A model generated the notes under the pieces. It was given only the letters and a program-made list of their open reading frames with translations. It searched no databases and had not been told where the DNA came from. A stretch of 64,000 bases of DNA from Coriobacteriia bacterium (GTDB lineage Bacteria > Actinomycetota > Coriobacteriia > Anaerosomatales > PHET01). The position numbers and the translations under genes were made by a program. Location of the stretch: the NCBI GenBank assembly GCA_034370385.1, contig JAXMKZ010000005.1, positions 237,659 through 301,658 on the forward strand, given 5' to 3'. This document shows, one piece after another, positions 26,801-35,803 of this stretch (its first letter is position 1; each line of letters begins with the position of its first letter).

Positions 26801-29800
26801 ACGGCCCTACTCAACGTCTCAATCAGGCAGCCGCGTCTCATCAACTCAAAGGCCGTCATCAGTCCGGGGCCGTACACGGGCGGCATGCCCATCTCCTACG
26901 AGACCACCTTCACGAACACGGGAACGTGGCCGGCTTACAACGTGTCTTGGCAGGATCTTCTGCCGTCGCAGCTAGGGACCGCGACCTTGACCTTTGTGCG
27001 CCACAGCACGGTCGGGACGCTGACTGCGGGTGTCGACTACACGGCGAACTTCTCGTCGTTGCCGACGCTGACCATCAGTTTCGAACCGTCCGTGACGGTG
27101 GGGGCCGGCCAGAACATCGCCGTTCGCTACGTGACGTCGGTGATCCCCACCGCCGGCGCCGGTGCGCAGCTGACGAACACGAGCGATGTGGACTGGTACT
27201 CGAGGGTGACCACGGCGTCGCCGACCCGGGTGTACAACGACCAACCATCGACGGCACAGGGCGAGAACGTCACGAACGACACGCGCACCGTCACGATCCC
27301 CATCCAGTCCGTCTCGGCCGTCAAGAGCATCGACTCAACCCCGAACCCCACGATCGGCGATGAGGTCACGTACCGGGTGCGGGTGACCGTTCCGACCGAG
27401 ACGATCATGTACCAGAACCCCTACATCCTCGACTCGATCGCCACGACCGGGCTCGCCTACGTTGCGGGCTCTGCCACCCTGACCGATGTTTCGGGCAGTG
27501 CTGTCACCTCAGCCGCCATCTCCTCGGTGGTCACGAGCAGTGCGGGCGCCCCCGGCGGAACGGTGCGATTCAACCTCGGACCGATCGTGTCGAACGCGAG
27601 CGTCCTCTCGCCGGAGGGTGACTCCGCCTACGTCTTCGACATCGTCTTCCGGATGAGGGTCACCGGTCGACTCAACTCCGGAGTCGAGACGTGGGCTCCG
27701 ACGGCAGCCGTGTCGAGCCTCGACACGATAACCGCCACGTGGTTTGATCAGGCATCCGGCGGCACGAGTCGATCGAGCGCGGCCTCGACCCGCACGGTGT
27801 CGATCGTGCAGCCGCGGCTCGTGACCACGAAGTCATTCAGCGCCGCTGTCGTTCCCGCCGCTGGCGTCGTGACCGCGACGGTGACGGTGACGAACTCGGG
27901 GCTCTCGACCGCCTATCCGCTGGTCGCTGCCCCGTCGCTCGTCGACGCGCTACCGTTCCAGCTCATCGATCCGGTGATGGTCTCCGCGACGAAGAACCCC
28001 GGGGCCATTCCGTTGATTGAGGGCGTGGACTTCTCCACAGCCTACGCGGGTGGTCAGCTGCGGCTCACGTACCTGACAGCTGCGATGGAGATGGCTCCCG
28101 GTGACTCGATCACGTACGTGTACACCTGCGACCTGAATCCGTTGGCGGGTGCTGGCTCCATCGCCACCAACACCGCCGATGCGGACTGGAGTTCGCTTCC
28201 GGGCGATCAGCCCGACGAGCGCATCTACGACGACACCAACGAGCCGCTTGAGGGCACACAGGACACCGCCGTCTCCTCGGTGAACGTGCCCGGCGCCACC
28301 GTCTCCAAGGGGCTCGTGTCGCTGCCGACCACCTACACCATCGGCGACACGGTCACCTACGACGTGACGGTGACGATCCCGCCGGGAACGACCGCGTACT
28401 CGGCTGTTGTGACAGACACCGCGGTCGACGGGCTGAGCATCACCGGCGCCACCGTCCCCTTTGGCGCGGTCGGAGTCGGGCCCAAGACGGGCGCCGGGAC
28501 GGTTATCACGTGGGCCTTGGGCGATGTCAGCAACGCGCCCAGTGCCACAGCCACCATGCGGGTGACCGCGCGCGTCGACGATACTCGCAGCGTCGGCGGG
28601 CCCCCGGTGGCCGGACAGACCTTGACCAATACCGCGCTGCTCGGTTGGTACGATGCGCCGGTCGCAGGCGTACTGCGCACGAGCACGCAGGCGGTGAACG
28701 TGACCGTCGTGGAGCCCCGCCTTTCGATCGTCAAGGCCGCGAACGTGACCACTGTCGCGGCGGGCGGCCTCATCGACTACACCCTCACGATGGCGAACTC
28801 GGGCACCGCCCCTGCCTTCGGACCGCGCGTCCTCGATCGTCTACCCGACGAGCTGTTCTCGGCGAGCAGCCCGGTACTACTCGACGTTACGCTCGACTCG
28901 GTGCCCGTCGCTGGCGCCGACTACACGGCCGACCTGACGACTTCGCCGACGTTGACCGTCGACTTCGACCCTGCGTGGTCCGTGCCCGTTGGTTCGACGC
29001 TTCGGATCCGGTACCGCGCGACAGCCGAGCCGGGCGTCACCGCAGGGCTTGTTCTTGTCAACCGCGCCTCGCTCACGGAGTACTCCACCCAGCCGGGGAC
29101 CCCGTACGAGCGGGTCTACGCGCCCCAGGCCGCGCAGGCCACCGTGACCGTGCAGGCGCCCGCCCTGGTCACCGCCAAGACGGTGCTGGGTGATGCGACG
29201 CCGCAGCGAGGCGGCACCGTCAACTATCGGTTCACCGTACGAAACGTGGGCTCGGCTCCCGCCTATGCGGTGGAAGCGACCGACACCTTGCCCGCCGGGT
29301 TCGAGTACGTGGCCGGTTCGACGTCGGCCGCGTGGCCCTCCGGTTCCTCGACCGCTGATCCTGGCGGCGGCACCGGTCCGGCCTTGAGCTGGCCACTCGG
29401 CGCCGTACTGGCACCCGGTGAGACGCTCACGCTCACTTACGATGCGCTGGTCACGCCAGGCGCGCCCACCGGCACCGCGACCAACACCGCAGGTGCTGTT
29501 GGCGTGGATGGCGGGGGAGCGGCGATCGCCGCGAGTACCACAATCCCGGCCGACACTGACGCCGATGACCGCTCGCAGGCTACCGTGCTCGTGACCGATC
29601 CCAAGGTCACCGTCACGAAGGCTCTCGCGGTCGGGCAGTTGAACCCGGTCCGCCCGGGTGACCCGGTCACCTTCACCATCAATGTAGCCAACACCGGCGA
29701 CACCACTCTGACCACGGTGCCGCTGGTGGACACGTTCGACGAAGCGACGCTGTCGTTCGTCTCGGCGAGTTTGACGCCGAGCGCGACCATTCCGCTGGGG

Positions 29801-32800
29801 ACGCTCACGTGGAACGACATCACCGGGTCAGGCTCGCTGGCCCCGGGCGTCTCGACCACGATCACCGTGCGCTTCAACGCGCTCGCCTCATCGCCGAGCA
29901 GCGTGGATACGGCGACCGTGTCGGGCGCCGTGGACGTGAACGGGGACTCGCCGCCCACAGCCACCTCGAATGCTGATATCGCTATTCGCAGAATTGCGGT
30001 TGCGGTCAACAAGGTGCTCTCCTCGGGTAGCGCAGCCGTGTTGGTGGGCTCCCCGGTCAGCTATGACATCGGCGTGACGAACACCGGCGATACCACGCTG
30101 ACCACGGTGCCACTGTCCGACACCTTCGACACGCGTTTGGGCTTCGTGAGTGCGACGCCGGCGCAGACCTCGATCAGCACGCCGACCGTTTCGTGGGCCA
30201 ACCTCGGTTCCCTCGGCCCCGGCGTCACGACGACGGTCACCGTCACCTTCACGGTACTGGCGACCGGTACCGCGATCACGGACACCGCAAGGGTCGCGGG
30301 AGCCACCGACGGCACCTACACGGCGCCCACAGCCGAGGCCACGAACTCGGTGCTCACCGGAATCGCGCCGCATCTCGTCGTGACCAAGGCATCGAGCGTC
30401 ACCACGGCCGAGGCCGGCCAGGTCGTCACGTACACGGCCACGATCCACAACGACGGCACCGCGCCGGCTTACGATGTCCACTGGTACGACACGATGGATC
30501 TTGCGCTGGTCAACTTGTTGTGGCCCTCACCGATGCCCGTCTCGGTCTACCGTGACAGCACGCTTCTGATCCATACGGTGGACTTCTGGGCCATCTTCAT
30601 GGGGATACAGTCACCTTCGGTTGACTTCACGGATCCACTTCCGGTTGGCTCAACCTTCACTATCACGTATACCGCACGCGTGAACGGCGGCGTCACTCAA
30701 GGTCAGACGCTTTCGAACACGACGTATGCTGACTACGCTTCACAGACAGGGCTTCCGTACACGTCCAACAACGCCGATGTCACGGTGACCGCCGTCAGCC
30801 CGGCACTCGTCACCAACAAGACGGTCAGTGACACGCACGTTCAGCGCGGCGAGGCCGTGACGTGGACGTACGCGGTCACCAACGTCGGCGGCGGCTCGGC
30901 GCGCTCGGTCAACCTGAGCGATACGCTGCCGGCCGACTTCGCCTATGTGCCCGGCTCGACGAGCATCACGTGGCCGTCGGGCTCGAACTCTGCCGATCCC
31001 GCCATCTCCGGACAGGACCTCGCGTGGGGCAGCGGCGCGACGCTGGCACCCGGCGAGACGCTGACGCTTACCTTTGATTCCACGGTCACCGCAGGCGCTC
31101 CGCTCGGCACCGCCGTCAACACGGCACAGGCCACGGCAGTCGATGGCGCCGGCTCCACGGTGCCCGCCGACGCGAGCGTGTGGCTGCCCGCAGACACCGA
31201 CCCAGACGACACCGACACGGCGCAGGTGCGCGTGACCGAGCCCGACGTCGGTGTCTTGAAGACCGTCGTCACCGGCCAGGACACCGCCGTGCAGGTGGGC
31301 GAGGCCGTATCCTTCGACATCCGCATCACCAACACCGGTGACACCACGATCACGACCGTGCCGCTTCACGACTCCTACGACGCGACGCGTCTGACCTTCG
31401 TGTCCGCCACGCCGACCGAGGACGCGAGCTCGACGGGTTCGCTTTCCTGGAACAACATCGGGCCGCTCGACCCGAGCGCGTGGGTCACGGTCACCGTGCA
31501 CTTCACCGCTCGCGCCACCGGAGCTGCGCTGAACTCCGCCGAGGCCTCCGGCACCGACGAGTTCAACGACCCGGTCCCGCCCGACTCAGACTCCGACGGC
31601 GTGCGCGTGACCCACCCCGCCATCACCATCGACAAGATCCGCACCTCGGCGGCGAGCCTGCCTGTGGGCGGCGCGGCCACCTACGACCTCGTCATCCGGA
31701 ACTCAGGCGACACGACCGTCACCACGCTGCCGCTCTTCGACACCTTCGACTCCACGCACCTGGCCTACGTGACGGCGAGCCAGCTGCCCGACACCGTCGG
31801 CGCCGCCCGGCTCGACTGGACCGACGTCACCGGAGCAGGCGGGCTCGCCCCGAGTGCCACCACCACGGTGAGCGTGACCTTCCAGGTCACCGCCCCGGGC
31901 TCGGCGATCACGAACTCGGCCGAGGCCTCCGGCACCGACGAGTTCTCAGACCCCGTGCCGCCGGTGACCGACACCGACTCCACCCTGACCGGTACGCGCC
32001 CGATCCTGTCCATCGACAAGATCGCGAGCCGCGCCACCGCTCCGGCCGGCGCCACCGTGACCTACACCGTCACGATCGAGAACTCCGGTGACTCCGCCGC
32101 CCACGACATCGCCTTCCAAGACACGGTCGATGCCGCACTGCACACCGCCCCGACCTCGCCGCGCCTCATCGGTGCAGCCATCGACGCCGTACCGCTTCCC
32201 CCGGCCTCCTACACCGCCGTCTTCGGAGCAGGTCCGGTCTCCACGCTCACCTTGGGTGCGGCAGCCCCGCTTGCGGCCGGCTCCACGCTCACCCTCGTCT
32301 ACGAGGCCACGGTGGCAGGCGGGGTCAGGAGCAATCAGACCCTCGACAACACCGCGACCGTCACCTCCTACACCTCGATGCCGGGTGTGGTGGCGGGCGA
32401 GGGCGTCTACGGCCCGCTCTTCGACACCGCACGAGTGACCGCTCTCTCGCCTGCGCTGATCGTCGACAAGACGGTCACCGGCGACACGCACCCGCAGCGC
32501 ACAGGCACCACGAGCTGGCGCTTCACCGTGACAAACGTCGGTGACGCGGCCGCCTCCTCGCTCACCGTGACCGACACGCTGCCCGCGGGCTTCAGCTTCG
32601 TCGCGGGCACGGCGTCGGCGACCTGGCCGACCGGCTCGACCTCGGCCGACCCGGCCGTCGCAGGCCAGACACTCACCTTCGCCACCGGCGCGACGCTGCA
32701 GCCGGGCCAGACCCTCACGCTCGACTTCACGAGCCTCGTGGGGGCCGCGACTCCGCTCGGCACGGCCGTCAACACGGCACAGGCCACCGCGGTCGACGGC

Positions 32801-34633
32801 GGATCCTCGCCGGTGCCCGCCGACGCGAGCGTCTGGCTTGCCGCAGACACCGATGCAGACGACACCGACACGGCTCAGGTGCGCGTGACGAACCCGCACG
32901 TGAGCGTCACAAAGGCGCTTTCGGCAGGGCAAGACCCCGTGATCCAAGCGGGGCAGACCGTTCGCTTTGACGTTGTGGTCACCAACAGCGGCGATACCAC
33001 GCTCACGCAGGTTCCTCTCACCGAGACGTTCGATGCGACGCGTCTCGAGTTCGTCGCAGTGACCGCACCGTCGGGTGCCGCCGGCGGCGCGCTGCAGGCG
33101 TCCAGCTACACCTTCGCCAATGTGGGCCAGATGGCTCCGGGCGCAACAGCGACGTTCACGTTCACGTTCCGCGCGCGTGGCGCGACCGGCGTGGCCGTCG
33201 ACACGGTCACGGTCTCCGGCGCCCGCGATGAGTTCGCTGATCCCGTCCCGACCGCGACTGCTACAGCCAACGTGCTGATCACGGCCCCGTCGATTGCCGT
33301 TGCGAAGACCCTGAGTGCGGGCAGCCCCAACCCCGTTCGCCTCGGCGAGAACGTAAGCTTCGACATCCGCGTCACCAACACCGGCGACACGACGGTGACG
33401 ACGCTGCCGCTGACCGATCTTGTCGACGCAGGGTTGCGCTACGTCTCGGCGACGGTTCCGCCGACCTCGGTGACCGCCTCCTCAAGCGGCGGCACCGACC
33501 TCGCTTGGGCTGACATCACCTCGGCCCTCGGCGACATCGCCCCTGGGCGTTCGGTCACGCTGTCCGTGACGTTCGCCACCGAACGCGCGGGCACAAGCCT
33601 GGGCGACAGGGCCGTCGCCGGGCCGGGCACCGACGTCAACGGCGACCCCATCCCCAGCGACGATGCTCGCGCTGAAGTGGGCGTGTACGACGTGCGGAGC
33701 CTCGTGTGGGCCAAGCGGGCCGAGTCGCCGGGTGGAACGATCATGCTTCCCGGCCAGCAGATCACCTATTACCTCGAGGTGACGAACAACACAGGCGTCG
33801 AGGTGCCGGGGCTCTCGCTCGTGGATACGTTGTCGCCGATGGCTGATTTCAACAGCGGATCGCTCGCCATCTCGATGAACGGCGGCACCTACTCGCCGCT
33901 GACGGATGCGGCTTCAGATGACGCTGGCGAGTACTCGCCTGCGACGCGCGTGCTCACCGCTCGCTTCGCCCCGGTTGCTGCGGGGGCGACGGCCAGCGTG
34001 CGCTTCAGCGTGACCGTCGGTCCCGAGGAGATCTCGCGTGCAGGCGTCCTCAACACCGCGTCGCTGCTGGCGGGCGGAGCGCTCGCTTCCGAGTCTGGGC
34101 CGGTGTATCACCCCGTCGATCCGATCGCCATCGAGAAGACCGGCACCGACCTGAACGGTGGCTCCCTTGAGGCCGGCGACAAGATCCTGTGGACTATCGT
34201 TGTGGGCAACACCGGCCTCGTGCAGACGACTGACGTGGTCGTCACCGATGATGTGCCGGCTCAGACGACGTTCCTCAGTGGAAGCATGACCGGTCGCGGA
34301 GCCGTCGAGTCGGCGGCGCCTCGCCTGAGGTGGAACGTCGGAGTGCTCCAGGTGGGCGAGAGCGCACAGCTCACGTTCATCTCCACCGTGAATGCGGGGC
34401 TGGCGAATGGGACCAAGATTCGGAACCAGGCAACCGTGACGTCAGACCAGAGCCTGCCCAAGTCCTCGGATGACCCGATGACCAGTTCTGCCGACGATCC
34501 GACGCTGCTTCAGACCGGCGATGACGAGCGCTGGACGCTGGGGCTGTCGCTCATGGCGCTCGTAGCGGGTGCGGTGCTGATTCTGGCGGGCCGTGGTGGC
34601 AGGGGCAGCCGGAGACGGCGTCGCCTCGCGTGA
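23828..34633 (+). CDS. Giant DUF11-repeat surface protein (3,601 residues)
   Basis: TTG start with a GGAGGG site. The signal peptide runs to about residue 42. The rest is tandem beta-sandwich domains of the DUF11 / TIGR01451 type, each with a V-x-K-x opening, a T-[NV]-x-G-[DT] core and a D-T-[FL]-[DP] element. Residues about 830-1776 form three two-domain units of about 328 residues; residues about 1777-3240 form a four-domain A-B-B-C unit of about 549 residues repeated two and a half times. Two distinct domains close the ectodomain. The C-terminus has LLQTGDD, a membrane helix (LGLSLMALVAGAVLILAG) and an Arg-rich tail, a sorting signal with Leu for the usual Pro. It overlaps the sortase gene by 4 bases. 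Likely an adhesin or surface-layer fibre. Confidence 0.9.
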   Translation: MNRARRSPIAPVSRLARFALAWVIATSSVVMPVLTPAPVAVAAPSVALSASVPDALLGDQVTVRVTVTNDTSDTAITAKGYNLDIAASFDSSLTSPNGQVTFVSASDGSGAQVPVGNVLDPVTGIRSLTFTNLKDLAYGESYSLNLVLDTAGDPTWEVGQKILGAFSATLYQSPTGVGPVVGAAAASGTLVPLSLTKSANQSTALDQASGTQTRTFTHTVVVQNNYVRPTASVVMTDVVPDGIEYLGMVSGPAPDAGFPTTNTVTGEKTLRWTLGTFAPGQNTTIVYQTGIRYDWYGTANGGTNRPHDSALVPTGTAIPNHTQLQNRVDLDARYRGTLPATISVVASDTAQVRSAYVTLAKTGGPGTVGYSDEVTFDLTLYASQYYSSDGIEIRDTLPDGLTFTTATVAPSTVTTFADGTTLLTWLPSVVGTLAASTDYTIQVKATVDKTWQGAGGPAGEPIRANDGFTNRVEFDGTWHDEYYPARTLAETIINEASVPMGTGLPEIAKDVYDPAAGTWSKATSATVGDVLTFRVRFNTDDGATALRDDITMGYTEVTDWLPPGLAFNNDAAITRSPDTSFSVPSTGTPRPLNLDSPDLVTLAGLDGVQWFLGDVGEDAWWEATFSATVTDTVGVQDGVVDTNYWKLTGLDTSGQTYSKRDANTISYQLPDLTLTKTAPAAPAFLLPGVPAAYTISVTNTALEAARDVAIVDTLPVGMRETSPTVTSVLRGGVPLVQGVDYKVAPYDPVTGVLAFDFFDTAAPAVDTSLPGGSNFVITYSAAVDQGVGAGTSLTNTASVSYSTQNVGGRRVELTGNPADLNTDVSTKQVQLVTIVKGIEPPGNRTVGDTISYNMTMTVPPGTRAYWPSLRDVFTRDGVQYVPLSSTLVTVSGNPPSPASFVTLPEPAIITTAGTPSTRLDWNLNTIDNSGTATPYVFALKFQVVYTGRLDNGNAEMVIANTGSTDNNLSNTGSVRWNTVDAGPGATNQTASTALLNVSIRQPRLINSKAVISPGPYTGGMPISYETTFTNTGTWPAYNVSWQDLLPSQLGTATLTFVRHSTVGTLTAGVDYTANFSSLPTLTISFEPSVTVGAGQNIAVRYVTSVIPTAGAGAQLTNTSDVDWYSRVTTASPTRVYNDQPSTAQGENVTNDTRTVTIPIQSVSAVKSIDSTPNPTIGDEVTYRVRVTVPTETIMYQNPYILDSIATTGLAYVAGSATLTDVSGSAVTSAAISSVVTSSAGAPGGTVRFNLGPIVSNASVLSPEGDSAYVFDIVFRMRVTGRLNSGVETWAPTAAVSSLDTITATWFDQASGGTSRSSAASTRTVSIVQPRLVTTKSFSAAVVPAAGVVTATVTVTNSGLSTAYPLVAAPSLVDALPFQLIDPVMVSATKNPGAIPLIEGVDFSTAYAGGQLRLTYLTAAMEMAPGDSITYVYTCDLNPLAGAGSIATNTADADWSSLPGDQPDERIYDDTNEPLEGTQDTAVSSVNVPGATVSKGLVSLPTTYTIGDTVTYDVTVTIPPGTTAYSAVVTDTAVDGLSITGATVPFGAVGVGPKTGAGTVITWALGDVSNAPSATATMRVTARVDDTRSVGGPPVAGQTLTNTALLGWYDAPVAGVLRTSTQAVNVTVVEPRLSIVKAANVTTVAAGGLIDYTLTMANSGTAPAFGPRVLDRLPDELFSASSPVLLDVTLDSVPVAGADYTADLTTSPTLTVDFDPAWSVPVGSTLRIRYRATAEPGVTAGLVLVNRASLTEYSTQPGTPYERVYAPQAAQATVTVQAPALVTAKTVLGDATPQRGGTVNYRFTVRNVGSAPAYAVEATDTLPAGFEYVAGSTSAAWPSGSSTADPGGGTGPALSWPLGAVLAPGETLTLTYDALVTPGAPTGTATNTAGAVGVDGGGAAIAASTTIPADTDADDRSQATVLVTDPKVTVTKALAVGQLNPVRPGDPVTFTINVANTGDTTLTTVPLVDTFDEATLSFVSASLTPSATIPLGTLTWNDITGSGSLAPGVSTTITVRFNALASSPSSVDTATVSGAVDVNGDSPPTATSNADIAIRRIAVAVNKVLSSGSAAVLVGSPVSYDIGVTNTGDTTLTTVPLSDTFDTRLGFVSATPAQTSISTPTVSWANLGSLGPGVTTTVTVTFTVLATGTAITDTARVAGATDGTYTAPTAEATNSVLTGIAPHLVVTKASSVTTAEAGQVVTYTATIHNDGTAPAYDVHWYDTMDLALVNLLWPSPMPVSVYRDSTLLIHTVDFWAIFMGIQSPSVDFTDPLPVGSTFTITYTARVNGGVTQGQTLSNTTYADYASQTGLPYTSNNADVTVTAVSPALVTNKTVSDTHVQRGEAVTWTYAVTNVGGGSARSVNLSDTLPADFAYVPGSTSITWPSGSNSADPAISGQDLAWGSGATLAPGETLTLTFDSTVTAGAPLGTAVNTAQATAVDGAGSTVPADASVWLPADTDPDDTDTAQVRVTEPDVGVLKTVVTGQDTAVQVGEAVSFDIRITNTGDTTITTVPLHDSYDATRLTFVSATPTEDASSTGSLSWNNIGPLDPSAWVTVTVHFTARATGAALNSAEASGTDEFNDPVPPDSDSDGVRVTHPAITIDKIRTSAASLPVGGAATYDLVIRNSGDTTVTTLPLFDTFDSTHLAYVTASQLPDTVGAARLDWTDVTGAGGLAPSATTTVSVTFQVTAPGSAITNSAEASGTDEFSDPVPPVTDTDSTLTGTRPILSIDKIASRATAPAGATVTYTVTIENSGDSAAHDIAFQDTVDAALHTAPTSPRLIGAAIDAVPLPPASYTAVFGAGPVSTLTLGAAAPLAAGSTLTLVYEATVAGGVRSNQTLDNTATVTSYTSMPGVVAGEGVYGPLFDTARVTALSPALIVDKTVTGDTHPQRTGTTSWRFTVTNVGDAAASSLTVTDTLPAGFSFVAGTASATWPTGSTSADPAVAGQTLTFATGATLQPGQTLTLDFTSLVGAATPLGTAVNTAQATAVDGGSSPVPADASVWLAADTDADDTDTAQVRVTNPHVSVTKALSAGQDPVIQAGQTVRFDVVVTNSGDTTLTQVPLTETFDATRLEFVAVTAPSGAAGGALQASSYTFANVGQMAPGATATFTFTFRARGATGVAVDTVTVSGARDEFADPVPTATATANVLITAPSIAVAKTLSAGSPNPVRLGENVSFDIRVTNTGDTTVTTLPLTDLVDAGLRYVSATVPPTSVTASSSGGTDLAWADITSALGDIAPGRSVTLSVTFATERAGTSLGDRAVAGPGTDVNGDPIPSDDARAEVGVYDVRSLVWAKRAESPGGTIMLPGQQITYYLEVTNNTGVEVPGLSLVDTLSPMADFNSGSLAISMNGGTYSPLTDAASDDAGEYSPATRVLTARFAPVAAGATASVRFSVTVGPEEISRAGVLNTASLLAGGALASESGPVYHPVDPIAIEKTGTDLNGGSLEAGDKILWTIVVGNTGLVQTTDVVVTDDVPAQTTFLSGSMTGRGAVESAAPRLRWNVGVLQVGESAQLTFISTVNAGLANGTKIRNQATVTSDQSLPKSSDDPMTSSADDPTLLQTGDDERWTLGLSLMALVAGAVLILAGRGGRGSRRRRRLA
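26317..29158 (+). repeat. Two-domain superrepeat x3 within the giant gene
   Basis: Domain starts of one type fall near 26317, 27307 and 28294 (VTIVKGIEP, VSAVKSIDS and TVSKGLVSL contexts), and a second type follows near 26828, 27809 and 28712 (each after QPRL or EPRL). The period is about 0.99 kb for the first type. Confidence 0.65.
29159..33690 (+). repeat. Four-domain A-B-B-C superrepeat, 2.5 copies, within the giant gene
   Basis: Domain A begins near 29159, 30799 and 32450 (PALVTAKTV, PALVTNKTV, PALIVDKTV). Two B domains (T-N-T-G-D-T-T-x-T-T-V/L-P-L) and one C domain follow in the first two copies; the third has A-B-B. DNA near 31111-31250 and 32761-32890 is almost identical, pointing to recent duplication of a roughly 1.65 kb unit. 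Confidence 0.7.
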
Positions 34634-35205
34634 CGAAGAGCCGCACGTGGATGACCGTGGCCGGGGCACTGCTGCTCGGCCTCGGTCTCGCGGGCGTGCT
34701 AACCGTGTACCTGCCCGATATCGAGTACGGCATCGGCACGCTGGTTGAGCGTGACCCGCTGCCCGCGCTTGCGGTCGAGACGAGCGCGGCGTCGGCACCC
34801 GGCGCCATCACGCATGCAGGCACCCGCGTTCGGCTCCCGCGCGTCGGCATCGACGTGTCGGTCGGCGGCGGGACCGCGCGCGTGCGCGAGGAGGTACTGC
34901 TCGTCGGCGCTTGGTGGCACGCGGGCACCCCGGAGCCCGGACGCGGATCGGGCAACACCGTGCTCGCCGGGCACCGCGTGCGCCGTCTGTTCGCCAAGCT
35001 CGCGCACGTTCGGCCCGGTGACGAGGTGGTTGTGGATTGGAATGCGCGCCGCTACCGCTACCGCGTGGAGCGCGTCTTCACCGTGGCGCCTGAGGACACG
35101 TCGATTCTCGATCAGAACGGCGAGGAGCGCCTGACGCTCTACACGTGTCTGCCGCGGGCGTTCGGCAACAAACGCAGGGTGGTTGTCGCTACGCCCGTAC
35201 GATGA
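34630..35205 (+). CDS. Dedicated sortase (class E/D-like)
   Basis: 191 residues. An N-terminal membrane helix (AGALLLGLGLAGVLTVYL) precedes the sortase barrel. The catalytic triad is readable: His in VLAGHRVRRLF (about 117), Cys in LTLYTCLPRAF (about 176) and Arg in NKRRVVVATP (about 185). The TLYTC form is closest to class D/E enzymes. GTG start overlaps the giant gene's stop (GTGA), so the pair is translationally coupled. The obvious substrate is the LLQTG tail next door. Whether it anchors to peptidoglycan or polymerises subunits cannot be told. The last 17 bases overlap a convergent gene. Confidence 0.88.
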   Translation: MTKSRTWMTVAGALLLGLGLAGVLTVYLPDIEYGIGTLVERDPLPALAVETSAASAPGAITHAGTRVRLPRVGIDVSVGGGTARVREEVLLVGAWWHAGTPEPGRGSGNTVLAGHRVRRLFAKLAHVRPGDEVVVDWNARRYRYRVERVFTVAPEDTSILDQNGEERLTLYTCLPRAFGNKRRVVVATPVR

Positions 35206-35803
35206 CCCGCGTCGGCGTGACCACCGCGTCGAGACGCACGTCGTGGTCCGCGGACGGGATTTCGGGCAGCAACTGCTCGTCGTAGGCGAGTCCGACTCGT
35301 GCGCACTCCGGCCGCAGTAGCGCGAGCAGGCGGTCGTAGTAGCCGCCCCCGTAGCCCAGCCGCCAGCACCCCTCGTCGAATGCGACGCCCGGCACGATCA
35401 CGGCGTCGACGGCCGCGGGCGACACGCGAGGCGCGTCGGCCGCCGGCTCACGGATGCCGAACATGCCGGCGACGAGGTCCGCGGGTCGTGCGATGAGGTG
35501 CAGCCCCAGCTCGCCCGGGGCTTCGACGCGGGGGTAAGCGATCGCGATGCCGCGCTGTCGCAGGAGCGTCACGGCTGGCGCGGGGTCGATCTCCTCGACC
35601 GACGCGCCGTACGCGAGCACGAGGCGTGCGGTCGCGAACGCCGGCAGCGCGACGAGGCGCTCGGCCGCGGCCCCGGTCGCCGCGCGACACACCGCAGCGT
35701 CGAGAGCGCAACGGGCCTCACGCGCCCGCATACGTGCGGAATGCTTGGCGGATTCGACGTCATCGGCCGCATGCGGTGCCGTTTCTCGCGGATCGTTGCT
35801 CAC
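35189..35803 (-). CDS. 5-formyltetrahydrofolate cyclo-ligase family protein
   Basis: 204 residues. The family motif is RLGYGGGYYDRLLA, which binds substrate phosphate, with VPGVAFDEGCWRLG just before it. The enzyme converts 5-formyl-THF to 5,10-methenyl-THF with ATP in the cytoplasm. The GTG at 35803 overlaps the stop of the Nramp-like gene. It ends inside the convergent sortase gene. It is the last gene of the M-box transcript. Confidence 0.85.
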   Translation of the reverse strand: MSNDPRETAPHAADDVESAKHSARMRAREARCALDAAVCRAATGAAAERLVALPAFATARLVLAYGASVEEIDPAPAVTLLRQRGIAIAYPRVEAPGELGLHLIARPADLVAGMFGIREPAADAPRVSPAAVDAVIVPGVAFDEGCWRLGYGGGYYDRLLALLRPECARVGLAYDEQLLPEIPSADHDVRLDAVVTPTRVIVRA

